From: Cycas panzhihuaensis | Lineage: Eukaryota > Cycadophyta | Reading direction: 5' to 3' | Length of the DNA: 64,000 nucleotides | Assembly (NCBI GenBank): GCA_023213395.1 | Contig: CM041465.1 | Location: 218,557,741-218,621,740 of the forward strand | In this document: positions 1 through 12,005 of the stretch, one piece after another | Numbering within the stretch: position 1 is the first letter of the stretch | Layout of the letters: every line of letters starts with the position of its first letter | Made by a program: the position numbers and the translations under genes | Notes under the pieces: generated by a model | What the model was told of the DNA's origin: nothing | The model's database searches: none | Seen by the model: the letters and a program-made list of their open reading frames with translations, nothing else

Positions 1-900
1 CCATGCCACCTACTATAAATTATCAATCAAAATAATGATGGTCAACTAGTTGTTTTATTCAATTTTGCATTGAAGCTAGGTTTTGATTAAGGGTATGTAA
101 AATTTTATCCATGTCTTCTAATTTTTATTGAACTACCATTATGCGAAGGTTTATTACAAGGGTATGATGAGAAGGTGGGTGGTAACTATATAAAGTCAAA
201 AATAGGGATATACCAATGGTAGAGTGGTGAGAAGAGTTATACCAATACTCAACAAGCACAAGCTCAAAGGACTATTTATTCTGGTATTATGAGGTAAAGT
301 AATGTAGGTATGTTTCTAGAGTTTTTTTAAGAACCTTAGATTACCCATCAATTTACGGATGATAAGATAAGCTCATGTTGAATAAGGAGCCTAATGCATA
401 AAAAAGATCTTACTAGACTGAGTTAGTAAATTTTAGGTCTCAGTCATATATAATTATCAAGGGAAACCTATGGAGGTAGAAGAAATGTTGAATGTATATG
501 TTGTTGAGATAAATAACCTTATAATAGGTATATACTAGGCAAAAAATAGGCATAATTGGTTAGCCTATCTATGATAACCCAAATTGAGTCAAACCCAACA
601 GATAATGAAAGACTCGTGTTAAAGTCCATTATAATGTCTTGTCATTTGACTTGAGGAATATGAAGGGTTAGAGAAAACTAGGTTGGGCTTTTGTGTCAAT
701 TTGATTCCTCTAGCATATGTCACATTTAATTATAAATGTAAGGATTATCAACTTCATAAATTGATAAGTTTTATCAAAGCTTAAGTGACTACTAATAAGG
801 TAGGAATGATATTTAGATGGGATTCAAGAAATAAAAGGGGAAGTGGGGTGAATAAAAATATGATTTTTGTATAATAGGAGGTCATTATGAAGAGACCAAT
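1..900 (-). pseudogene. G0 integrase remnant
   Basis: Integrase inserts element cDNA into the host genome. Minus-strand frames read a zinc-binding-like start (YHSYLISSHLSFDKTYQ, then CDIC) near 720-860. The catalytic core start GFDSIWVIIDRLTN follows near 560-640. Further down are ALGSLFNMSLSYHP and EYWYNSSHHSTIGIS, matching the core's end in chromoviruses (usual wording YHPQTDGQ and EYWYNxSYHxSIGMxPF). A C-terminal stretch resembling the usual LKQNL..AQNRMKQ segment reaches the left edge. Stops are frequent (the glutamines of YHPQTDGQ are lost). The gene is dead and its 3' end is outside the window. Confidence 0.8.
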
Positions 901-1059
901 CCTTTTGTATGAGATGTTTTGATAACCATTATCGATAATCTAGTTAGGCTTAGTTAGCAAGTGCCAAGTTTATAAGTCATATAGGTTCAGGTTTAGTGAT
1001 CACTTAAATCCTGGGTTTGGGGGTGCTTTAGGGGGCAGGGGGAGGCAACAGAGGGCATC

Positions 1060-1560
1060 AACAACAAAAATATCTTTAACCTTTGTATATGTTATAGTAA
1101 AATTAAATACCTAGAGGTGATCTAGCCACTTAACTTGCTCCTCTAATAATGTTTCTTAATCAAGGAGGGTTCAAAGGCTATGGTGCCTTGTAAGAATTAT
1201 GAATATTGAGCCAAGGAGATACTAGTGTTGCTTACCAACTGCATGTAAGATAGCCTTCATCTCCTTTTAATAGGTAGATAACCTATACTTATGGTCCTTA
1301 AGCTTATAACTCTTAAATAAAATTAGATGAAATTTTTGTATAAGGATAATACTTAATCTAAATTCTAAGGGATCGTATTCTAACTAGAATAGTTATGAAA
1401 AATATAGGGTTACTAGGACTATGGTCAAGGTCATACCAACCTTAAGATGGTTTATGAATTATCTACTACTAAGGACCATTGAAAGGAGTCCTTAAAAAGT
1501 TAATTAGTTAGTAGGATAATAATAGAGGCATACTAATGGATAAATCATCTATAGAATCCC
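1060..1560 (-). pseudogene. G0 RNase H remnant
   Basis: This stretch lies between the reverse transcriptase and integrase remnants, where Ty3/gypsy elements carry RNase H, which degrades RNA in the RNA-DNA hybrid. Only fragments can be aligned by eye. One is a segment resembling the tether after reverse transcriptase, and another is a segment near 1060-1150 ending KVKDIFVVDALCCLP, which resembles the usual end (KGxENxxADALSRxP). Several frameshifts and stops are present and the catalytic residues cannot be traced with certainty. Confidence 0.55.
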
Positions 1561-2200
1561 ATAAGGTTAAAAAAGGCATGAAGGGGTGTTAAATTCTTAG
1601 GCATTGGCCATGATGTAATAGTGGAGATTTTGTTAAGGTCAACTTGAACACCCTCCATGGAGATGATGTACTCCAAGTATTGTAGTTTGATATTTCTATA
1701 CTTGTACTTTAATAATTTGGCATAAATGTTTTGTTCTACAAGGATTTAGATGATTTTTTCAAATGCTCAAGATGATGGAGCATTCCAAAGCTATAAATAG
1801 GTATATCATCAAAGAATATAATGATGAATTTACATAGGTAGGGAGAAAATATCCTATTCATGAGAGGTTGAAATATGGCTAGGATATTACAATGGACAGA
1901 GGACGAGATTTAGAACTTGAAGTGCTCATGATGTATGCAAAATGCCATTTTGTTGTGATCTTCTAGGGTGACAGGTATCTAGTAGTAATTGGATTAAACA
2001 TTAAGTCTAAAGAATATAGTTGTGCCATGGATCTTATAAAGTATATAATTAATCTTAGGTGTTGGGAGCTTATTCTTAATTATAATTTTGTTAAGGTTCC
2101 TATAGTCTACATATAAGCATAATGAACCATCTTTATTTTGGACTAGGATAATTGGAGTTATGTAAGGACTTTTGTTGGATTGTATAACTCTCATATCCAT
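1560..2200 (-). pseudogene. G0 reverse transcriptase remnant
   Basis: The open part (1994-2200) contains SPYITPIILVQNKDGS, YVDYRNLNKI and KNKLPTPKINYIL. These match the Ty3/gypsy reverse transcriptase fingers (usual SPYASPVLLVKKKDGS and CVDYRALNKxTIKNKFPIPRID). Past a stop the match continues in other frames: an FFDDI-like active-site box near 1800, then EYIISMEGVQVDLNKI (usual EYLGHIISxEGVxxDPxKI) near 1640. It copies element RNA into DNA in intact relatives. This copy is broken by stops and frameshifts. Confidence 0.85.
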
Positions 2201-3733
2201 AAGTTTAGTGGTTATTCACTTAATGTCATTCTTTTGAAAATATGAGTTATGGTATGCTCTTAGGCTAATTGGATCATGAGACTTTTTTTCAATTTAATTA
2301 AGTGATATAATCCATGATCTAAAGGGGTGGTAGTGAGGATGGGCACAAAAATGGACTGGGACTCATTGATTAGATTTTGGATATTAGGATTAGTCATGGT
2401 ATGTGATTCAATGCTATTAATATGGACTATGTACCCCATATTATTATTTAAATACTAACATATTTTGCTAAGGGAGATAAGTTTGTTTAGAGAAGACTAT
2501 ATCCCATGAAGTTTATAACTTTGCTTATTATTATCTTCAAATAAAATAAAATGGTTGTTAGCAAAATGATTTGTGTTATATGTGCCTAGTGTTTAGAGCC
2601 GCTAGAACCCAAGGGTTATATTAGATCCATTGATATATAAAGCATTAAAATTTAAGGTTAGGGTATATGTGATTATTTGAATCTATATATTCTTTATTGT
2701 TCTCGCATAATAGAGGGAGAGATGTTCAAGTAAAGAATAAGTAAACTTAGTTTTGGGAACTATATACAAGTTTAACTACCATGCCAATGATATGTTGATA
2801 AAGTTTAGCATCATGCCACCATTAATTAGGATTGTAATAAGTGTTCATTTAAGTATTCCCTTGACATGGAGAGGTTCTTGACAAAATATAGAGGAAACAA
2901 CTAACACTAAGGCCTTAGGTTATGATGGTAAGAAAGAGTCTTAGGGAGGAATTTCATTAGCATCCCAATCAAGATCTTTATGGTTACTATCAAATCCATC
3001 TTTGTAATCAACCTTAATGGTACAAATCATCCTTTTTACTTTGTACACTTGATTGCGATTGGGAGTCCATTTCTCTAAGAATTTCATACAAAGGCTAGAA
3101 TTTGTCCTTCTACTAGCTTCTCTTAGAGGAACACAAATTAGGTTATAAGAAGGTGTTTTTGTTCAAGGTTTCTCTTAGCTAATCTCTTATGGATGTAGGT
3201 GTTATTACTCTATAAACTAGGGATGTTGGAACTAATCAAAATATTATCAAAAGTTGGATTGCTGTTTAACTACAAATTTGACTTCTATTATCTTGGCCAT
3301 GGAGATGGTGTCTTGTAGACTTAGAAGGGGAAGTGTCTTTAAGAAAATTTGTAAGAATCTTATGGTTGAACTACTAGAAAATTCTATTCTATGGTGCCTA
3401 AAATTCTTCTATGTATATTTCAATCATGGTCATCTACTTTAACCAAGTGAGTTGGCTAAAGAGGGACTAGTTCCACATATTCTCATATTATTTCAAGAAA
3501 ATTTTACAAAATAGGACCCATGTTTATATAAGGTTCTCTTTCTACCATCAACAAAACTAATGATGAGCTTTGTCATCAAAGTGAATGAATGTAAAAGTTA
3601 GCTACTTATTAGGGGCCATAGGGTTGAGGGTAAAATATGAGTCAAGCTTGCTAATCCAAATTTTGGTTGAGTCCCTATTAAGATTAGGACTAAAATTGGG
3701 TATGTTAATCTTGTGATGTAATAGGCTTTGCCT
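2201..3733 (-). other. G0 gag/protease region, not resolved
   Basis: By position between the gag start (beyond C1) and reverse transcriptase this should hold the rest of gag and the protease. The sequence is AT-rich and full of stops on both strands. I could not place the protease D(S/T)G motif or a zinc knuckle. The longest plus-strand ORF (3254-3442) has no recognisable content and is probably fortuitous. Confidence 0.4.
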
Positions 3734-3738
3734 TGGAG
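3734..3738. repeat. Target site duplication of C1 (left copy)
   Basis: TGGAG directly precedes the TG of the C1 LTR and recurs immediately after the other LTR (7425-7429). A 5 bp duplication is standard for Ty1/copia integration. Confidence 0.9.
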
Positions 3739-4034
3739 TGAAAAGAGTGGATCTATCCTTCATCTCCATGCACTAAACACAAGGCAAACATGGGAGCAAG
3801 AGAGACTTGAGAGAAAGAAAGTAGCTCTCACAAAATGGGGAGGTAAGAATGAATCTCCTCCATTGAGCTTTACTTTTATATTGAGAGAGGGAGCATTTGA
3901 GTTAGGTGAAATGAAATTACACATAATGCACATGAAAGTGCATTTCACTTAAGTGATCTAATTTAAAGTTCACTTAAGACCCTTTTTCGAAATAATCAAC
4001 TAATGTAATGACCTTATGTCATTAACCCTTTTCA
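3739..4034 (-). repeat. C1 3' LTR
   Basis: This LTR of 296 bp starts and ends with TG...CA on the minus strand. It is nearly identical to 7138-7424 and very similar to the C2 LTRs. A TATAAAAG box lies on the minus strand at 3873-3880. Confidence 0.92.
3873..3880 (-). promoter_or_regulatory. TATA box in C1 3' LTR
   Basis: TATAAAAG on the minus strand, at the same relative place in all four copia LTR copies of the window (7263-7270, 25157-25164, 45452-45459). It is the likely core promoter of the element. Confidence 0.65.
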
Positions 4035-4036
4035 AT

Positions 4037-4047
4037 CTCCCCCTTAA
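4037..4047 (-). other. C1 polypurine tract
   Basis: The minus strand reads TTAAGGGGGAGA immediately upstream of the 3' LTR, the usual place for the plus-strand primer. The two bases AT separate it from the LTR TG. C2 has the equivalent tract at 45289-45298. Confidence 0.8.
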
Positions 4048-4498
4048 TGGTAGAAGGTCATTTCATTCTATTTATTCTATCCTATGAGGTCTTCATTTGA
4101 GCCTCTTACAAAGCAAACTAGTATGATACTTTTGTGGGAAACCCTCATGGGAAGAAAACCCACAAATTTTCTAATCTACTAACATGGCTCGGCGACTCTT
4201 TAAATGTAGCCGGATAGCCAATCAAGACAATAAATTTTGTAGCTGAAATCTCGAGTCTCCATATATCATTTGGTCATCCCCATGCCCTTCGGGTTTTCAC
4301 AGTTCCGATTTTCCAAAATGATACAACCCTTATCCTTTCGCCCACATGGGGTTTTCACAAATGGGATAGAGCGAGACTTACTCTTGTCCTTTCGCTGCCA
4401 CAAGGGGTTTTCACAAATGAGACAGAGTATGATGGTCCTATTGTCATCTCCTTCAATCATCGAGATGGAGGCCCTAAGGTCGAGTTACTTTAATCTGT
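4048..4498 (-). other. C1 3' non-coding segment
   Basis: About 450 bp lie between the pol stop and the polypurine tract. No ORF is recognised. The sequence holds several direct copies of a short phrase around ATGGGGTTTTCACA-like words, also present in C2 (44830-45288). Confidence 0.6.
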
Positions 4499-7137
4499 TC
4501 AAACTTCACCCTCTTGGGTTTTGGTGAAGATACCGGCCACTTGATCTGCTGTGGGGCAGGACTCTAATTGAATTGTTCCATCATGAACTAGTTCACTAAT
4601 CCTGTGGACTTTTGTACTTATATGTTTGGTACGCTCATGAAATCTGTGACTTTTAGCCATCTGGATTGTAGATTGATTATCTACATGTAAGCTAGTAGAA
4701 CTTGTTTGGGTGGCATTTAATGTATTCAACAATTTTCTAAGCCATATCACCTCCTTGCTTGTCTCAGAAGTAGTAATGTACTCAGCTTCAGCAGTTGAGT
4801 CTGCAACTATCTTCTGCCATCTAGATCTCCATGATATTGGTGCTGTTCCAAGAAATGTTACGTACCCAGACGTAGATCTTCCTGTGTCTTTATCTCCTAC
4901 AAAGTCTGAGTCTGTATGCATAAAGTTTAAATTACGCATTAGGTTCATACAATGTACCATATTTGCTAGTCGTCTTTAGGTATCTCAACACTCAGACATA
5001 TTACCAATGATTCTGCTTAGGATTTGTCATGAATCTTGCAAGAATGCCGACAGAGTGTGCAATATCTGGCCTTGTGTTGGTAGTATAGATGAGACTACCT
5101 ACAAGTTGCCTGTAGAGTGTTGCGTATGCCTCTCTATTGTCACCATCAACTGAGAGCTTAATATTAGGCTCCATAGGTGTATCCACTGGTCGAGCACCTT
5201 CCAACTGAAACTTTGTCAGAAGATCGTTGATATATTTTTCTTGGGAGAGAAAGATTTTGCCATCCTTTTGAGTTACTTCAATTCCCAAGTAATATTTCAT
5301 CAACCCGAGGTCAGACAATTCAAAAGTTTTAGCAAGGTCCTTCTTCAGCTGGCTGATTACCTGTTCACTATTCCCCGTTATGAGCATGTCATCCACAAAG
5401 ATTAAGAGGTAAGTGACTTTATCATTTTGGCGCTTGATGAATAATGTTGCATCAATATCTTGATAGTCACAAACCTCATATCCAAGTTGCCTCATTCTTC
5501 CAGACAACTTGGTAAACCAAGCACGAGGGCTTGCTTTAGGCGTCTGACAGGACTTTTGAGCCTACAAACTTTATGCTCCCGTCAATCTCGTATCCTTTAC
5601 GGGTGAGCCATGTAAATTTCTTCTTTAAGGTCCCCATTGAGAAATGCGATCTTAACATCGAGTTGGTGGATTTTCCAACCTGTTGAGCGCCCAAGGCTAT
5701 AGAGTTCGATTGTAGGCCACTTGGTTGTAGGAGCAAAGATTTCAATGTAGTCAATGCCTTCCCTTTGCATGAATCCTTTTGCTACCAACCTCGCCTTGTG
5801 TTTTTCTAGGGTGCCATCGATCTATACTTGTTTTGAACACCCATTTATTTTGAACTACCTTTCTTCCAAGTGGTAGATCAACAAGCTCCCATGTACCGTT
5901 CTTAATAAGAGATTGATACTCTTCGTTCATGGCATTTCTCTAAGCTGCATGCTTCTGACTTCTTGGTACATTAGGGGCTCTTCATTAAGAGCAAGATGCG
6001 ATTCTCTTGGTTCAAGCTCAACGGAAAGTGATTCATGCATCCTTGCTCTATGGGCACTTCTAGTGCCGGTTTGCCTACCTCATCCGGTCGCATGTCCTTG
6101 TGTAGCTGGTAGGCTTCACGAAAACCTCGAGTTGGGAATGAGGTTTTCATTTCCACAACCTCTTGGTCTTTGTTTTGATCCTGAAAAGGATCATGTGAAA
6201 TATTTGGCACGGAGGAAGTTGACGATGCTGGAGAAGATGGGCCACCACGGATGTTGGAGAAGATGATCCTTCCGCTATGGCTTTGCCTTTATCAACTTGG
6301 TCGTTCAAAAATGATGGTCTTGGATGTGTACACATTGGATTGGAGTCACGACTTGTATCCTCCGAGGCTCTATTATCGATTCAAGATTTTAAGCATCTGT
6401 CAAAGATCTCCCCTAAATTTTGGAACTGGACATCAAATTCGAGAGCATCATTAAATCGGTATGAAGGCGTCTTGGAGTCAAGTCTCGAGTAATTGATCTT
6501 CGCCTCTGCAAAGATAACATCTCTAGTGATGATGATTTTGCGCTCAAGGTATAAAACCTTGTATCCCTTTTGTCCATAGGGTATCCGACAAAGATGCCTT
6601 TGATGGCTCTATCTTGGAGCTTATTTCTATGTTTACGCAAAATATGAGCATAACAAGTAGAGCCAAAAATTCAAGTGCGAGATAGAGGGGTTTGTCCATA
6701 CCACATTTCATGTGGAGAGGGAGAGCTTGGAGGGACTAACGGTGTTGATGCAATACACGGTCCGGATAGCCTCGGCCAAAGATAGATAGGGACATTCTTA
6801 TATACCGATAGCATGAGCCATATTCATGATGGTCCTGTTCATACGCTCGGTAACTCCATTTCTTTGGGGTGTACCGCAGCTGGTCTCGATGTTTGATTCC
6901 ACGTTGGCGTAGGTACGATTCAAACTCATTGGATGTGTACCGCCACCATTGTCGATCCCGAGTATTTTGATCTTGAATCCAGATTCATTTTCCACGCGGG
7001 CCTTGAAAGCTTGAAACATAGAAAAAGCTTCATCTTTCTTTGCAAGAAAAGCAACCCATACTTTCTTGGTAAAATCATCAATGAAAGTAATATAGTACCA
7101 CTTCTGTTTGATAGAAGGGATGGGCATAGGACCGCAT
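4499..7137 (-). pseudogene. C1 pol remnant: integrase, reverse transcriptase, RNase H
   Basis: On the minus strand, integrase is at 7127-6798 with its three catalytic positions visible (IDDFTKKVWV, GIDNGGGTHP, PQRNGVTERMNRT). A broken stretch to about 5800 follows, with the integrase C-terminus and the start of reverse transcriptase. The polymerase core is at 5788-5001, with the active-site box LLIFVDDMLITGN and the late segment LSDLGLMKYYLGIEV. RNase H is at 4960-4499, with DSTAEAEYI and ADQVAGIFTK near its end. The final TGA is at 4501-4499. At least three frameshifts split it, so no functional protein is expected. Gag, protease and the start of integrase are deleted. Confidence 0.9.
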
Positions 7138-7424
7138 ATATCTATCCTTCATCTCCATGCACTAAACACAAAGGCAAACATGGGAGCAAGAGAGACTTGA
7201 GAGAAAGAAAGTAGCTCTCACAAAATGGGGAGGTAAGAATGAATCTCCTCCATTGAGCTTTACTTTTATATTGAGAGAGGGAGCATTTGAGTTAGGTGAA
7301 ATGAAATTACACATAATGCACATGAAAGTGCATTTCACTTAAGTGATCTAATTTAAAGTTCACTTAAGACCCTTTTTCGAAATAATCAACTAATGTAATG
7401 ACCTTATGTCATTAACCCTTTTCA
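7138..7424 (-). repeat. C1 5' LTR (inner end truncated)
   Basis: This copy matches the 3' LTR at 3739-4034 but lacks its inner terminal dozen bases, where the sequence passes directly into integrase-coding DNA. A TATAAAAG box is on the minus strand at 7263-7270. The outer end CTTTTCA (plus strand) is followed by the TGGAG duplication. Confidence 0.92.
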
Positions 7425-7429
7425 TGGAG
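7425..7429. repeat. Target site duplication of C1 (right copy)
   Basis: TGGAG, identical to 3734-3738. Confidence 0.9.
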
Positions 7430-7715
7430 GATGTGATAGGGGTACCTATGGAGATGGTCTACCTATTAAGAGCACTAGTGCAGGTGATCTACCTCTCGAG
7501 TTTGATGAAGAATCTATAACAACTATAAGTTTGGTAATCTTGGCATTGACATTTACCATTTGTACTGTGAGATTGTTATTGAGATTATTAGACACCATGT
7601 TACAAATGTTAGTAATGTCTTTGGGTAAATTATTTTTATTCTATATCATATTAGTGTGGAGATCAGTGACATATGCTTCAAGTATTTAGATCCTTTTAGC
7701 TTATGTAGGATCCAT
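7430..7715 (-). pseudogene. G0 gag N-terminal remnant
   Basis: A minus-strand ATG at 7715 starts a frame reading MDPT, stop, AKRI, and later NNLPKDITNI and DSSSNSRGR up to the C1 insertion. It has stops but no compelling motif. Position (upstream of pol, after a leader with a purine/pyrimidine tract) and a gag-like hydrophilic character support the start of the G0 gag. The rest should continue at 3733 on the other side of C1. Confidence 0.45.
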
Positions 7716-7737
7716 TGTACTACTAGTTATGAAGAAT

Positions 7738-7770
7738 AAGAAGAAGAAAAAGAAGAAGAAGAAGAAGAAG
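7738..7770. repeat. (AAG)n microsatellite
   Basis: About eleven AAG units with one or two interruptions, purine-rich on the plus strand, just upstream of the presumed G0 gag start. Confidence 0.9.
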
Positions 7771-7775
7771 GGAAT

Positions 7776-9042
7776 GGGGAGAAGAGAGGTTAAGAGGAGA
7801 AGAAAGGCTTGCCACGAAAGGGGATGAGAGAGTAGGAATGAGATTCAAGAGGTGGGAATAGTATAAAAGGGTAGTGGATGGAGTTATCTATAGATTGTTA
7901 ACCTCCTGGGTATAAATATGCTTAGATGGGATGAAAATTTGGTGATCAACCCAGTTAGTATAATGTAATAAGTGCAATGAGCTCATCGAGATGATGCAAG
8001 TGAGATTATATGTGTTTTTTTAATTGGTGGCACTCACCTATTATTTTTAGCTTAAAAGAATGGGTTGAGAGTGACCTAACCCAAAATAAAGAGTATGATA
8101 TACTAATTCAAATAGGATATTTATATGGCTAGGGTAAAATTTTTGGCTTGATAGTTTATTATTATTATTTTAAAATTTGAGTCTATTGGTGTAAGTTTCA
8201 TCTAAATCAAACAAGTATTTCCTAAAGTGATATTATGGACTAGGTGATGTCCTCTTTTATTTTTTTATATTAAGAGATAGACACTAAACTAAGGGTTAAA
8301 CTCAATTGGATACTAAACTTAGAAAAGTATGTTAAAGGTTTAGGTGGGAAGTATTCAGACTATGGTGTTCACATTATAGGATTATGTTGTTATTCTATTG
8401 ATGTTGCTATATTGTATGGTGGTGTTATTACTATATTGTAGGATTTATAAACAAATTTAATAGTTTGCATTAGTATGTATAATAGTCTTAATAATATTGT
8501 ACTATAATTTGAAGTACCTAGGACTTAAGAAATATAATGTACCTAGTTTTGCAGGCCCCTTAGTAAACTCGTAGTCATTATTATCACTTAGCCTAACCTA
8601 TAAAGGCACCAACTATGGAGTAAATCCATATCCATAGATGTGATAGTTGTGGTGAGATGTTCATGAGGAGTAACTTCCTAGTGCTAACCACTAACTACTG
8701 CACTACAAAAGATAGGTAGTCAAAATTTTTCTTGCTCTAGGTAAGGTAGAGGGACCTATAATGGTCCTCTAATCTACTCAAAGGTATGCAAAGGCTCAAT
8801 CCCATAGCTAGGTTCTATATAAGGCCAGTGTAATCAATTTATCTACTTCACTTTATATATAGGTATATACCCATATATGCTTAGTTAAAAATGATAGATT
8901 CCCATGATTTTAAAAGGCCCTTATATAGGGCCTCCACTTAACAAGAAGGGAGGGAACTTACTACCTACTTGTAACTGATTATGAGATTTTAAAAAATTAA
9001 CAATAATACAAAAATATAAAAATGAACATAAGAGAGGGTTTT
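7776..9042. other. Unassigned AT-rich stretch (probably G0 leader/5' LTR)
   Basis: No ORF longer than about 60 codons and no recognisable protein. By position it should contain the leader and 5' LTR of G0, but the partner LTR is outside the window, so its limits cannot be set. A TATAAATA-like word is at about 7911-7918 on the plus strand. Confidence 0.35.
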
Positions 9043-12004
9043 TATTTCCTGGCTCCCAGGAATGGCTTCTTGGCAAGTCAACTCATGTAAGTATAGGTAT
9101 GTTTCTATCCTTTGCCTTTACTACTTCTCCAGAAAGGTAGATAGAAGCATCATTTCACTGCATAGATGACTGACACATTTGAGTGATCATCTTGCGCATG
9201 TTGCTTGATCATGCTACTTTTTACTCTTTCAGACTATGACAATCAGTGGGGCATGCATCTCCATGGCACTCCATAACCCTCTAATGCACCTCTACATTGC
9301 CCTAAGCACCACTCAACCCATGTGATCCATCATACCCCATGCCATATCATAGCCCTTAGCACCCTGATGAGTGTGATTGGTTTATCCTTGTGCCAGTTAT
9401 TGATTTCCTGGGAGTCCTAGCACTTCGGTACCTCATCTGGTTTAGGTCATCTTCTCTATTTGACTGTCCCTAGCCATTTGTGCAGAGGGCTAGCCTCTCC
9501 TAGGCCTGGGGTACCCCCCTTCAAGGCTCCTAGGCATCCTCCTTTTGGTCTATTTTGGTCTTTGTCACCGCACCATGACAAATATCGTGGTACCGTAGTA
9601 AACTTTGTGATACCATGAAGTTTACCATGGGGCGAATGTCATAACTTATTTTTTAAAATCTGTCATGGAAAATTTCACTTTCTTCGTGAAATTGCCATGT
9701 GGATTCAATACCTCTAGAGCCTTACCTCAACCCTAATCGTCCATTCAGCCTAGGGTTAGGTATAAATCCCAAAACAACCTCATTTTCCATCTCTTCTTCC
9801 ACCTTCTTTTCTCTCTTCTCTCTCCTTCACAGGAGTTTTTCTGTAGGAGCACCCTACAACGTTCAAGTTATTTGTGTTCCAGCCTGAGATCTTCCCATTG
9901 CAGTTTTAATCCATGGTAGTAGGCTCACCAACTAATGTCTCCAAGCAAGGATTCATGCCCAAGTTTGGCCTCCACGCCCTTCCTACAGCTTCCAGCAAGT
10001 TTGTTTCCATTGCAGCGCCTTCTTAAGGATACCCTGTAAGCATATCAGATTTGCTATTTTATGTTATTTTCAGGGGCAGACTTACCTCCTACATAGCCCA
10101 ACAAATATTTTTCCATTGTTGTTCCATATCTCACCTTTGGTTTGTCTTGTAAAAGGTTAGATCTTTGAGAACATCATTTCTTTCCTTGTTTTTTTGCTAT
10201 ATACAGGGGGCATTCCTCCCTTTCCTATTTTAATGCCCTCTTGATCTCCTTATCCTCTCCTGGTTTTTTCCAAGGAGGTTGTGGGAGAGGAATCATAAAG
10301 AGCAAGAGAAAGGAACCAAGGCAGGTTCCATACCCACTAGGCCTACTCCTCAAGAGTAAACCCCTTCTCCTCTTTCCTCTCCTTCACTTGTGCCTCTCTT
10401 AGGTCACCGAGGAGTCTTTAGGATTTGGTCTACGCTGGATATTAATGTGTGTGGCCCTTGTTGTGTTGTTTCCAGGCCTACACACCTCTCTTAGGTAGCT
10501 CTTTGAGCCCCAAACAGTGTCCTCCATTCATCTTGGGTCCTGACATAACCAATGTTGCAATTTGTTGCACGTAGCATACTTGCAACATAAGCAACTTTTA
10601 CAAACCTTGTAGTGTTTGTTTCCTTTATTGTCCACTACCAATAGGTTATCCTAATCTGATATACCCTGTGTCTAAGGGTAGCATGGAGGTGTACTTGTTA
10701 GAGGGTTAACCATTCCAAGGCTAACCTCCCCTTGCCTTGGCTTGTGTTATTGGTTTTCTTGGGAGATTATAGAGTTACTTTTGGTGGAAGATTACCTAAC
10801 TTGAAACATTCTAACTCGCAATATTTTAGCATTTTACTTTTGTATAAGTATACATATATTGGCTTTGTATCCTAGCTGCCCCTTTGGAAAAGGCAAGGAA
10901 CTTTTTGATTGCAGGTTTGTTGTACCATTTGTGGGGAAAGGTAAACAGCGACAATCTAGGTGCATTCTTTGGCCTCCTTTCCTTTGGTTGTTCTACCCTT
11001 TACATAGTTCCTATTTCCTTTGTGTTTTCTTGCTCCTTTCCTTTCGTTTTTGGGGGAGGTAAGGAAACCCCTATGCTGCACATGCTACAGGAGAAGGGAA
11101 AAGAGGAAATGGGTGTAGTGCTAGGGGAAGACCATGTTTCAGATACATCATTCTTCTAGGTACGCCGCTCTCGTTTCGTAGGTCTTTTCATGTTTCTTCT
11201 ATCTTGTATGCTTGCATAAAAAGACATAAGGGAATAAAGTAAAAGGGAACCAACTATCATCATCATCTTGCACATTAGTTCACATTTTAGGAAAGAGCAT
11301 ATGTTAAGGGTTATCCCCTTCGCTCTTTCACCTAATTGCATTACTGTGTATGTTGCATAATATCTTAGTTTTTTTCTTTGCTTCTCTTTCCCTTGTTTGA
11401 AACGAAATGAGAGTGAGGATCTACTTTTGAGAGAGAGTATATTTATCATTCTTTGCACCTATATGCTTAGTTTACCTCTCATTTGCACACATATGACTAG
11501 TCTTTGCTTCATTATTATGTATAAAGACTAGACCCCTTCACACATAGAGTGGCAGGAAATCTTTCTGCTACCACTCTTTATCCATTAAACTTTCTTGCTA
11601 AGTGGATTAGTTCTTAGAGGATCCATCCCCTAAGATCTCTTTTTTTCTTATCATACCTACATACACTTCACCTACGTCCTTCAGCTTTCTTTCCATGAGG
11701 GTCTGCTCCCTCATTGGGTCTTTCCTTCCCCTTCCGGCCATCCAAGGATGAGAAGACCCTTGCTTTAAGGTTACTCAGGTAACTAAGGACATCCCTCACC
11801 TATGCTCCCCTTCAAAGTCAAAAGCCAAGTTACCTTGAGAAAGTCGTACACCATTCGTGGGTCCCAAACCTACGTTTCGACACACAGATTCCATGTGTGG
11901 GTACTTCCTTGCACTTGTTGGTTTGATCCCTTTATCCTGGAGCCTTCCATTGATTGTCTTACTCCTAACTAGGTGTAGTTACCATCCCCATAGATGTGAT
12001 TCCA
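9043..12004 (+). repeat. G1 5' LTR
   Basis: This is an LTR of about 2.96 kb. Its first 1.5 kb aligns with 61178-62677. The left end reads TATTTCC where the 3' copy has TGTTTCC, so the terminal TG is mutated. The right end TCCA is followed one base later by the TGGCGACC primer-binding site. The part after about 10541 has no partner in the window because G4 interrupts the other copy. The LTR contains short plus and minus ORFs (for example 10859-11159) with no recognisable content. Confidence 0.85.
9761..9767 (+). promoter_or_regulatory. TATA box in G1 5' LTR
   Basis: TATAAAT about 720 bp inside the LTR, conserved in the 3' LTR as TATAAAG (61896-61902). It lies downstream of a conserved palindromic GGTACC-containing motif near 9580-9640. 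Confidence 0.6.
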
Positions 12005-12005
12005 T

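Larger units (their letters stand above)
3739..7424 (-). mobile_element. C1: Ty1/copia element with gag-protease deletion
   Basis: This is a minus-strand element of 3,686 bp bounded by two LTRs of about 290 bp and a perfect TGGAG duplication. Its LTR ends carry the inverted repeat TGAAAAG/CTTTTCA. Read on the minus strand it goes from the 5' LTR straight into integrase, then reverse transcriptase, RNase H, a 3' non-coding segment, a polypurine tract and the 3' LTR. The last roughly 12 bases of the 5' LTR, the primer-binding site, leader, gag and protease are missing. The two LTRs differ visibly by only one base, so insertion was recent and the deletion is recent too, or pre-dates insertion. 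C2 in this window is a longer member of the same family. Confidence 0.92.
1..7775 (-). mobile_element. G0: degenerate chromovirus-type Ty3/gypsy element, split by C1, open at left edge
   Basis: Minus-strand translation in shifting frames gives the Ty3/gypsy order: gag start (7715-7430), an unresolved gag/protease stretch (3733-2201), reverse transcriptase (2200-1560), RNase H (1560-1060) and integrase (about 900 to the left edge). The integrase following RNase H and its wording are chromovirus-like. Stops and small indels occur every few dozen codons, so this is an old copy. The copia element C1 sits inside its gag region with a clean 5 bp duplication. The 3' LTR lies left of the window. The 5' LTR should lie within 7776-9042 but I could not delimit it. 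Confidence 0.8.

Noticed and set aside
4710-4979. Plus-strand ORF of 89 codons
   Set aside because: Antisense shadow of the C1 RNase H, which is recognisable on the minus strand.
10859-11159. Overlapping plus-strand ORFs in the G1 5' LTR as a small gene
   Set aside because: No motif, and the partner part of the 3' LTR is not in the window for comparison. LTR sequence of this length gives such ORFs by chance.
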